This document shows positions 13,301 through 25,300 of a DNA stretch of 64,000 bases, piece after piece. Numbering within the stretch: the first letter of the stretch is position 1; each line of letters begins with the position of its first letter. The notes under the pieces were generated by a model that was not told the DNA's origin, did no database searches, and saw only the letters and a program-made list of their open reading frames with translations. This DNA comes from Rhyzopertha dominica (Eukaryota; Arthropoda; Insecta; Coleoptera; Bostrichidae), in assembly GCA_025024175.1 (NCBI GenBank), contig QCXZ01000041.1, positions 181,786-245,785 on the forward strand, written 5' to 3'. The translations under genes and the position numbers were made by a program.

Positions 13301-16300
13301 AATTGTAAATCTGTCCAACACCCTGTGAAAGGCTTGTTTATTTGAATGTGAGACATGCTGATGAGAAATGACATCTTCCAACAAACCAGAGTATCAAATC
13401 GCTTTTTTTTCTAAAATTTTGTTATAGAATATGTGCTTTGGTATCAATCCAACCAAGTAATCTTTTATAGGTGATAACAATTGAAATTTAACATTTTTAT
13501 GTGAAGCCTGTCTCTCAATTTAAGACGTAGATTGTTCACTTTTCTTTCAGTTTCAAACAACATCATTTTAACTGTTTTCCTTCATAATTTGAAATCTTCA
13601 CGCCCCAACCTGTGCTGAATACTGCCGATATTCTCTCCCCCTCGCGGTTTGTTGTTTGTTATCGCTGACAAAACGGCTTACCTCATCGATATGACGGTGT
13701 GAAGATTAATCCTCACTTGCTTTTGGTACACAGAAAACAGATTAGACTTCGTCGATGGTAATCCCATCTCTTGTAGCAACCCCTTGACTCCATTATAAAT
13801 TTTGTCCAGCTCCTCAGGCTGATATATATTAGGCACGTCTCCTGAATTAAGTATATTATTCAGATCTTCCAAGAAAGATTCGGATTTTATCTGTGCAAAA
13901 AAGCGTCCGTAAATTAGTGATTAACTAGTAATGAGATAGTTAAAACGGAACTCTGTTTAAGTACAAATACCAATTATGCAAATCAATGTTGTTTTCAATA
14001 TAATAATCAAATCAAGTGCAAGTAAGCAGAAAAACGATTGTTTATACCAAAGAGTATGAAAATATATAGGAATTAATGCCACAGCATCGAAAAAGTAATG
14101 AGAGTTGCAAAAGAAATAGATATCACTAGTAACCATATAAACTGAAGGCGTCCATGAAACGAACAAGTAAAGGATACGATTTTTATAAAACTGTCAAGGG
14201 GCTAAAATTTGCAATAACTGATGATGAACGGTCTATAATGAAGTAGACAGGAATGTTTGGAACCGACGTATATCGTGTTCTTGAAGGTTATTTGCTTGTT
14301 TCAGAGGAGTCTCACATAACTATAACAATGAACAATATAACCTTGCGAACTGTTAACGCGCCTTTGGGCCAAGCAATTATAAAAAAATATGTTGAATGGA
14401 TTCAAAGGTGCATTCATTCTGAAACATCCTGAATCAATTAGGTAGCTTGGGAACAAGCTGATTGAACGTATATGTTTTGTCTCACTTGATTTATCAGATA
14501 ACTGACGATCGTTTCGATCTAAAACGGTCACTGTTGTTTCCTACATTAATGCTCCATCGTATAAATTATGCAAATTCGCCAACAACATTTTGACACAATC
14601 AATTGAATGCCAGTCCAAATACAGCGTGAAGAATTCCGTAGGTTTCGCGAACAAGGTAAAAGAATTATCAATACCACATAATGCTATTCTTGTGTCCTTT
14701 GATGTGTCTACTCTTTTCACTTCCATCCCCCTAAATGAACTTTTAACAATCCTCAAAAATAAAATAGAGAACTGCCACCTGTCAAACGCAGAAAAAACTG
14801 AACTACTGAATATCGTGGAAATTTGCATAGATCACAGTTATTTTACGTTCAATGACACATTCTACAAGCAAGACGATGGACTGCCAATGGGTTCACCTTT
14901 GTCTCCAGTCTTGGACGAAATTTTCGTGTCTTTCTAAGGGAAGCTTTTTGCAAAGAAAAATGAAATTATTAAAAAAATGTTGGACGGGAACTGACAGGCA
15001 GTTGGATGTATTCTTAAAATTCTTAAATACAATAAATAAAAAGATTCAATTTACCCTAGAGAAAAAAAAAGGATGGAGTTCTTCATTTTCTGGACTTATC
15101 ATTGTCAGTAAAAATAGTGAAATAGACTTTGAAATTTATAGAAAACCAACACAGTCAGATGCTACAATCCCGGCTTCTTCAAATTAATCATTGCAGATTA
15201 AGCATTCCGTGTTTTATAGTTTAATAAACAGACTAATAAATACACCACTTAGAAAAGAAGGTTTCGAAAAATAATTGACGACAATTAAACAAAAAGCCTT
15301 TAACAATGGATATGACACAAAAATTGTGGACCAAATACTTAAAAAGCAATATAAAATTAGAATACAAAGAATGCTGTACAATGCTAACATCAATGAAAGA
15401 GAACATATTTTTGATACAATAAATTATGCCAAAGGAGTTAGTGTTGGTGTTAAAAATAGGCTGAATAGACTCGGAATAAAAGCAATAGAGGTTAATACGT
15501 GCAATTTGGGAGGTCTCCTAGTTAACAATAAGCCAAAATAATCCAATAAATTGAACAAAATAAAATGTATGCAATGTGACATGATATACATAGGACAATC
15601 AGGTAAATCTATTAAAAACAGAATTAAATAATATAAATTCAAACAAAAGCACAACAGGTTTTGCTGACCATTACATAAAAAATAACCATCACAGATGAAA
15701 ACGACGTCAAAGTTTTACATTGCGAAAGGAAAGGTAAAAATCTGAACCTTTTAGAACTTTTGGAAATTAAAAAAGCTCAGCGTCAGAAAAAACATTTGGC
15801 AAATACACAAATAGAAATTCCCACGTCCAGTACGCCCTTGATATTGCCGAAATTATAAAGTCTGCCTTGAAACCTAGGCGAGAGATTTTACAACACCTGT
15901 AAAAAAGGGGATGTAAACAAAATTCTGCACATCTGAGTATAGTACAACGCTGTTATCTCTTTGACAATGACCGTTTTAGGTCGAAACGATCGTCAGAGTT
16001 ATCTGATAAATCAAGTGAGACAAAGCACATACGTTCAATCAGCTTGTTTCCAAGCTACCTAATTGATATAAAAAAATGTTTTTTAAACTGCATTATTAAA
16101 TTAAAAATAGCGAATTATTGTAAGTACGGGTGAAAAGGTACAAGAATGAAAACCTACCTGAGTGTCAGAAAACAGGAACACCGTCTCCAACTTGTTGACG
16201 CCCGCGTTCAGCATCAGAGTCTNGATGTCCTCCCTCCATTCGGTATTNTGATAGGCCTTAGTCAGCTCGATTTGGAAACAGTGGAACTCGGCCATGTGAG

Positions 16301-19300
16301 TGGCCAGACGCGTCAAACTCTGTCTTCCTGAAAGCGAAACACGTAGCATCTCGGAACGATTGGAATCCAGCAGAAATACCTGAACCCCCCATTCCGAGCA
16401 ACAGGGCATTCCCCATGGGCTGTCTAATGATGCGCGATATCCTGCATACGTGGGCTATTGCGTCCAAGAAGAGGACCAGCTTCATCGGTCTAGTGCTTTG
16501 GTTGTTGTACTCAAAGAGGTAGTGGTCCAATATCTTCGATAGCTTGAGTAGAAAGTTAGTGTTTTTTGTTTATTCTTACTAATAGTGATATTCAAAGAAG
16601 TTTAATGAGAATTATACAAAAAAATCTAAATATAAATAATACAGATCTGATGCTGAAAGTCACTATTTGGAATATTACATATAACAGGAGTTAGATAAAT
16701 GATAAATGTGTTGTTATTTAGCTATATACTGGTATAAAAGACAACAGAGTCGAGAGGAGATGAGTGAAACTTAAAAAATTGCCTGTGGAATACCTCAAGG
16801 GAGTGTGCTAGATCCTATATTGTTCATATAATGCTACTCTAGCAAGAATTGCGAATTGCCACCAATAAACCCGTTCACATTATTGAATATAAAGAAGACC
16901 AACTATACAGAATATTTCTACAAAATGTTAGGATAAATTTCTGAAATAAATTGTGAGGATATAGCCCAACTTAGTACAAACGTTTTCACCGTAGCTTCCT
17001 TCGCACTTTATCCGGGCTTTATATTGGGCCAAGAAGTTTGAAGCGTATTTAACAACCAATCGATTAACAACAACAAAACTTTATACCAGAAAGAGCTAAT
17101 AATAATGTAAGTAAATAACAAGAGGAATAGCATGCACGGTCAATAACAAACGAAGACAGCAAACTTTTACTAAATTATATATTATTCAATGTTCGAAGTG
17201 AGAAAATTGAATTGCACCTTATTCATCCCTTTAAGTGTTCCTCATAAAAGTAATCCTTGGCAGGACCTATGATAAACCTGTCAATAATTCCTGGCCACAC
17301 GTTAATGCACGACCTTCGATGCAGGTGCAGCCTAGTCTTAATGCGAGATAGATAAGTTCCATTTGAAAAACTCGAGAAAAATTGGTCATATTTGGGACAA
17401 TATTCTGAATACCTTGTATAAAATAAAATAAAAATGGGAGTACTTTCACACCTTCCGCTTCCTCTTAACTTAGTAAAACAAAATAAACAGACTCAAATGT
17501 TAAATTTCAAATTTTATTAGTGTATAAGCGATTGCAGGAGCTTAAATAATTTAGCCTGTATTTCATGATGGCAAAGGAGTGACAATATGTGACCTCTAAC
17601 GAAGGTTGACACGAATTCTGGTACGGAATATTAAGACGCGGTAGAAATGAGGTTTACTGGAGCTCTGCAATACGCTATAGCATTTATACAACAAACAATC
17701 TCGTTACCGACGTGGACATGTAATTGGTTTTAACTGCACGGTATTGTGTATGTAATGAATAGCACACAGCAGTATATGCAGTGTAAGATGCAATGTTCAA
17801 ATGTAATGCGATACTGCCTCGCAATTACCTTGATCAAATAGACTGAAAGCTCCTAAATTCAGAGATGGAAATGCAGGTTTATACTGTTCAATACAATTTC
17901 GTGTTTACGATGTATTCTTTTAGGGAAATGAGTTTACGAAATAAAAATCCAGTTAGCGAGTCTATATCTCAACACGTTTTAAATCTAGTGCATTCTTATC
18001 TGACGTTGCAATCTAATAAACAATGGTTGGGTGTCTGAATTTATCTACTAAGCAGACATAATCTATGAACTGAAGACTCGCCTGAAGATCGATGTTTCAT
18101 ACCTTTTCCATGTCCGTTATGTGGATGTACTGCCTGGCATCCGTCGTGGGGTCTAGGAAATCACCATAGAGGATAACAGCAGTGCCCAAAGAACCCACTG
18201 GATCTGAATCAAAGTCCACCGATATCTTCGACCTCAAGAGGTTGTCAAACCATTCTCTATCCGTGTCGTTTATGAGTCTGTCTTGAAACACTCTGCAATT
18301 CTCGTGGTACCATAGCTTGATAATGTCGTCTATGTGCTGTTATAGAAAAAATAATCATAATAATTAATCTTGTTATCGTAGTCTACGCTATGCCTAGTGC
18401 CTATCAATCTCTATACGTAATCGAAACAACGTTGCTTTTATGTAAATTGAATTGGCCCTGTACCAGAACGCACGGCTTTATGCGTTATATGTATTTTCAG
18501 AACTGATTTAGTGCTAACAAAAAGTGTTATCAATTTCCTTGGTTGGGGGTGAATCCAATCTACCCACGCAGCTTGGTACATAATTCTACCTCCTACTTTC
18601 TTAATGAGACTCATAACGGAAACGCTGCTACCGTATAAGACCTGCATTAATTAATTAAATTCCTTAGAAGGAAAGGTTTTATTGAACTGCGTTTTTACAC
18701 TTCGGCGAAGCTGGGATTATAATCAAAAATAGGGTGAAGTGAGGTATATTCTTGATGTTAGCTTCAAGATTTGTAGAATCTATCACTGAGGTCGAAACAC
18801 TAATAGTTAAAACCTAAGAAAACTTGTAGTAACCCATAGCTACACTGTATTATTCATGAAATGAAGGTATAGTAATGCAGCTCTCTTACCGTTTTAAAAA
18901 CCCTGATGTTTTTTTTGCGATTTTTCGGTGGAAACTAATTTTAGCTCAAAATCGACACACAGATGTATTTTCAGCTGCAGATTCAAAAAATTTGATCAGG
19001 AATGAGCTAGGACGTCGGGTGGCCTAATTTACGCCACATTTAGAGCGAACCGTAGTAGCTAGCGACCAACGGATACCATTCCGAAATCAGGACGTCCAGA
19101 TTACTAAATATATGCTTGAAATTATACAAATCGGAGGTGTAAAAATTTTAACGTCCAAAAAAAAACAGAGGGGTTAGCCTTTGATGTTTTGTGATTTTTC
19201 GGTGGAAACTAATTTTAGCTCAAAACAACGACTTCTTTTAGAATGCTTTTTCCATCCATACTTCTAGCGTGACTTTCTTTATTTATTCTTACATTTTACA

Positions 19301-22300
19301 TCAGCAAACTTTTGTAATCATAAGCCGTTGATGAAGTTTACCAATCACTAACATATTATTGTCAGCAAATCATAAATGAATACATGAGAGAGCTCTCTGA
19401 GAAGTCTAAAAGAATAAACTTCCACGCAGGGATGGTGAGAGCATTTTAAACTGAAAATCTGAAAAACATTAAACTAAACTTGTTACTTTACTATCGCTTA
19501 AATTAAAAGTGACTTTGATCAATAGCCTCAATCGTTAATTTTTTGACAAGGAGTTCTTGTTTACACTTCGTCCATTTGTCTGTTAAACATTCTAGTAAGT
19601 TTTCTAGCGTAAATATGACTAAGCCACTTACATTTTTTATCGTTATACCTTACATCGCCCTGTAAGATGTAGATGATAGAATCCGTAAATAACCGGTAAC
19701 ATAGGCGCTGTAATTTTTACGATCCATATAGTTTAGGTCTTCAGTGCTTTGAACAGGTTTTGTGTGAGGGAAAAACTTACTGATGTGTTGTTTACTTGCT
19801 AGCTGTTAAAAATTAAAAGTAGAAAACATCGTATACCTAGAGAAACGTCAATTTAAGAGAAAGTGATTCAATTTTTATATATAGTGGCGGACACTTATTA
19901 GTATACTTTTGATATACGTCGTTGTAGGAAATGCAACCCCCTTCAAAATTATAAAAATCAAATAAAATAAAATCAGCTGAGTTTTTGTTAAGTCTGTTGA
20001 AATTGTTTGCTACTTACAGTTACACTTTCAGCTTCAAACATCAGCACACCCTGGAATACCTTGCTGAGATCCCGCAAGTTAAAAGTATAGTGCGTTTTAG
20101 CTGGAGTTGGGAGCAGTTCACGCAGTATAGTCGTGTAGACGTACAACGTGGCGGTTAACATGACATCGAAGAAGTCTTGCTGCTCGGGCGTTCTGTCCAA
20201 CCAGAACTTGAGGATAGTTCCGAAGATCTTTCTCTGTTATAAGAATAAAAATACTGAAAATTTTAGGAATTCCGCTTCCATGCTATAAAAATATATTTTC
20301 CTACAACCACACACACAAGCCGCCTCTATCTTACCTGACTGTCCTCCTCCATTTCGGTGAAAGCCAAGTAATGAAAGTGTCTCAGGAGACGGGCTGTCAC
20401 GGGGTTCCTGCCGCCACCTGGGGGTCCCATTGCCGCGGCGAAATTTACGTCTATTATCGTTCTGAACTCACCGATATTTCTCCTATCATACCAACCTAGA
20501 GCGTTCTACAAATTAAACATTTCCTGGACCAAGTAGGTTAACTTACCTCTAAAGTCCATCCACTGGCGTATCAGTTCGATTGGGGGTTGGGCCCCGTACA
20601 CTTCAAGCGCTGGCATGTTGAAGTCGTCAATGAAGAACACTTGACGTTTAAGTACTGGTGGTCCGAATACGCCTTTACGTCTTCTGTCCAGTTTCGAATC
20701 GATCAGGTCCTTTGCAACAATAGAAAAATGTACACTGGATAGTCTATGCTGCATGTTTAATTAACAATGAGCCATCTTCAATAATTCCTATGGGAGATAT
20801 GTACACATATTAAGGGTAACAGTAACTCGCAGAAAGCGAAAAGGCCCAAGATACAAGCAACCACTATTTGGATTGATTTGGAAGTCGTCCTTACAATGAA
20901 GGCCATAGATTTTTACAGATAAGTTTCACTTTATACACTACAAACTGTCTTTGATAGGAATGATTGAACGCGGCTCGTTTTCATTTTTTGTTAAAAAAGT
21001 TCTTGAAATACCTGAGTTTGGTTAGCAGTAGTCCTAGCAGAAAACGTTATGAAATCACAAATGAACTTTTTGTGCATGTTCCTGCTTAATTTCTTGATGA
21101 TCGTCAAGGTCTTTCCGGTACCGGTGGGACCCACGCAAAGTACATTGTTCTCGTTGTACAGCAATACTCCAATCATTTCGGCGTTTCTAACGTTATCCAT
21201 AGTGGGCACTTCGATATCTGCATCAGTCGAATAAAAATCGATGGAGTACTGACGGGATGAGGCGTTGATTCGATACAGTACCTGAATATTTCATGTCTAT
21301 AGTGATCTTGTAGTCCTCTATCCCTTCCATCCAGTTACGCCAGGAGGGAGGTTTTGGTTCTCCGTCTTCTGTTGCATCTGTGAATCCCCCATCGTGAAGC
21401 CTTGAAAAAAAGTCGATAACGTCTTTTTTGCCATAACTTTTCGATAATCTGACCTGAACAACTGTTTTAAAGTATCATTCAAAAGTGTACCGGTTCGTAA
21501 GAAAATGTAAACAAGAATTTACTACCATAAAAGAAGCACAAGTAATGTAATCATCAAGTTAGTGTAGTCATGAAACAAAAGCTTTCGTTTCATGACGCCC
21601 TGTTACTATGTCATTGTTTGTGCTTCCTTCATTGCAGTATAAATCTTTATTCTCATTTTTTGACGAAGCAGTACTCTTAAGACATATGAGAACCATTTTT
21701 GTTTATTTTGAATGGTTCTTTAAGACAGTTAGGTCAGATTATCGAAAATTCGTCTGTATAAAAAGTTATGTCAAAACAAGAAAAATGTTGATAGTGCGGT
21801 CTAAGCAACAATCTAGAAAACCAAGCATTTTCGGGGCTATGTTTATATGAAAAAAATATTTTTATTTTTAGTCGTTGAACCCGTTGCACGCCAATTTCAT
21901 CCTGTATACTGCCAACGACATCTGCACAATTAATTGTACTTAATAAATCTCAAAGTAATCGCGCAATGGGAAAATCCACCAGTTGTTTACTTGTCCCTAC
22001 ATACCAGGAAATGACGACTTCATGTCACATTCAATTTTATTTTGCTTTTACGCTTGTTATAACTTAATACCTATAGTCGTACACGAGTCCTTCGGGGGGG
22101 AAGGGGTACTCGACTTCCTGCTCGGTCATTAGCTGGCGAAGCCAACTGGAAAATATCAACCTTCCTTCGTTATCGCATGTGCTCCCGACGCTCCACGTTA
22201 GTGAAAATACCACCCAAGGCAATAGTAGATCAGCTGCAGAAAAGATTACGATGTAATCATACTGGATATTATGCAAGAAATAAACCATTATTGCTTTAGT

Positions 22301-25300
22301 CATCGATAAAAGATCGTATTGCACTTCATATATCTATGTAAAATTTCCTAAAAATATTGGATCTTCACTTGCATTGTTGTTTATGAGGCTTACCACAAAA
22401 TCGTTCTAGTCCAACTCTGTCGTTTTATGGGTAGGTACAACGCCACGTGAAAAACTGATTGCTCTACGTTTTCTATTTTTGAAACTTTGAAAAAGGTTTG
22501 ATACATATTGTAATAATAATATTACGTAAGAATTTAGGATGGCAATGCCATCTGTCAGCATTACACTGACATGATGACAAAGCCACCTAGCTTTGGTATA
22601 TAAGCAAAACCAGTTCTATGCCGTGCTGTCTACACTAGACCTAAACTGCACTGATGAGCTGTAATGACAGCGAAATAGATCTATATGCAGTTGGTTGAGG
22701 TGTAGACAGTACAGCATAGACATGCATTTTAAGAATATTACGTTTTATATCACCCGTCGTTTATTGCTTTGAATGCGGGCAATTCCGTCGTTATATTGTA
22801 GCATAACTATGACATATGCGATACATCGAGAGCCGTTCGGTATTTGAACAAGTTTGATAAACCGATTTGATTGGTAGACAGCAATACTGCGGGCTTGATT
22901 GCCAACCAAACCAGCAAACGCTATGGATTAGAGGGAATGAAATTGCAAGTTCCTTACATCTAAGTACATTATCTTAAAATGATTTGGTAACACCGATCGT
23001 TATACTAACAGACCTGGATGCTAAATATCTACAACTTACGTATGAGCTTCAAAAATTGCGGGGCCGGAGGGGGTTTGTTATCTCGACCAGACAAGGGTCC
23101 TAACCTGTAGTCCATTAGTCGTAAGAATGACTGCAAGACTGCCGATTCTACTGAGGTAAGGATTTCTTTCATCTCTGATCTAAGCAGGGCGAGACCAGGC
23201 AACAAATAGATCTCGAACATATCTAGGAGGTCTTGACCGAACTCTTCCGCCAGCTGAAAAATAACAATGATGCCATGAAAATGGCAAATATTTTAATAAA
23301 AGTATCTTATCTTTGTTTATGGTAAATCGACCCATAAAAAGTTACTCGACTCTTTTAAAGTGCCCATAATCTTAAGGGAATGGAAATGCAACTTCCCTAT
23401 TATACATCTCGCTGTATATATTTAAAAATTTAAAAATCAACACCCCGATACAAAAATTAAATAGATTAGATTAAGTAGATATTTTCTTGATTCAATAAAA
23501 CATGAAGTTNCTTAGCTCAAAAAATTACCAAGCCTCAAAACCACAAAAACAACGATTAAAAAACTTCTCTGGTATATTAAATTTGAAACGTAGTCAATAA
23601 AGCCTTTGTACCCGAAAATATAATTAAAACCGACACGCGTGAAGTAGGCGTTTATATGTATGACGCTTCATAGGCAAATTCTTGTCATTCCCACCGTAAG
23701 GAGGATAAATCCGCAATCCACAGTAGGTAGCGTGTAGCTCTGTTTTCCGTCCGTGTGCTGTAAGGTGATATTATAGATAATGCGGACTATATATGAATAA
23801 CCCGATCCCATATAGAGACAACCCATAGAATGAGCACGCTAAATGCGTAGGAACTACCGTAGACATTAAGTTATTGATCTAAATGCTTCCTCAGATATGA
23901 AGATTACGACTAAAAGGAAGTATGCAGAGGCCCAACATGATACACTTTTTTTTAGACGCACGGAACTACATCACTGTTACAATACCAACAACATCGACAA
24001 CACAAGAACCTAACACTAGAACACATTATGAGGAGATCTAAGAGTTAATAGCAATTGTTCGGTATGTCGCCGACCATAAGCTAACCACAAGCTGTATTAA
24101 TATTTGAGCTTATATATGCTGCCAACATATTCCCTTTTCCTTATGCATCTATCTTATTGTTTTCTTTCGTTGAGTCGTTGTAACTGTAAGAGATATTTTT
24201 GTATGTTTTTTCTGAAAGAACGCCTGAAAAGACGAAAGTAGTTTTTATTATTTTGCTGGTTAGTTGTTCATTCTACTTGTTCCTACTACGGTATGTATTT
24301 GCTTTCCAAACTTCCTTAATTTATTCTAAAGAAAAAAAGATATATCTGATATTGAATTTGGGAAGTTGTTATTGTTTATAAGACAAATCATGTGCCTGTT
24401 ATATACAATTATACTAAGAATTAGCTGCTTATCATAACACCGGCTAATGTTGGCGTGATCGGTGTTGAATCCCTCTACTCTTCTTTCTTGCTGGCCAGCC
24501 CAACAAACGACACACGACACCCATGACACCCAATCACCATTCACTTTTAATTAACGTGTGCCGATTGTAGTTTTTTTTAACCACAAATTAAAATAAACAC
24601 ACAGATCTTAGGAAGTCACTTCATAGCGCTCAAAAACACGTCCTCTCGGGTCGAATGCCACCACTCGAGAGATTTCTTACAAAATTTACAGCTACATGAG
24701 CAAAAATGTAAACTACAACTAAAATAAGTTATTTGGTATTACAAAACAATAGCTTTAAGAAACAAAAAGAGATCTTTATAAGCTTGATCGTGTCCTTATG
24801 TCGATGAAAGCCGTAGCCTGTTTCAAACGATATTAACATAAAAAGCTTTCCCTTTCAAAAATTTTTGTTTTGAAAATCGAAAACCTAAATTAATGACATT
24901 TATATTATCTGTTTGTGCTAAATTAATAATTAATCGAATAATCTCGTTTTGTTCGATACCATGTACTCACCGGCGGCAACCTTTTGATCCAGCAGTTAAT
25001 GAACGGCATCAGACCCAGCACACCGGGTTCCATGTACACCATTCCGCACCTGGAGACAGTTGCAGGGGAGGCAACAGCTAAATCAGCCACTTCGAACATC
25101 ATCGTCATCGTATCGCGCAACTTTATAATTTCTCCGCTGCTCAGGCACAACTTCTTGTTATCGTCCAGGACGGTGTTCATGTTCTCTATCCAGACTGCGT
25201 CCACTGGACCGTCGAAAACGTACCAGCGCTTGTCTTTTTCAGGAACGTTTAGGTATACTCTGACCAGAGATGGTAATATACCGTCCGTCCTGTAAGAAAG

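Larger units (their letters stand above)
14436..16064 (+). mobile_element. Penelope-like retroelement, family B, with about 96-bp inverted terminal repeats
   Basis: Near-identical inverted repeats of about 96 nt bound it (14436-14531 and 15968-16064). Inside, on the plus strand, are [20 protein letters not shown], then [20 protein letters not shown] (14590-14937), then [17 protein letters not shown], then a helical domain (15275-15541), and a GIY-YIG remnant [16 protein letters not shown] near 15570. Several frame breaks and stops make it inactive, and its N-terminal part is missing. A hammerhead-like motif overlaps the right repeat. Confidence 0.85.

Noticed and set aside
13358..13364. CTGATGA followed by GAAA near dynein exon 24
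   Set aside because: GAAA follows immediately with no room for stem II, and the flanks do not pair as stem I.
14218..14224. CTGATGA as a possible hammerhead core left of Penelope family B
   Set aside because: No GAAA with a pairing stem II follows within a suitable distance.
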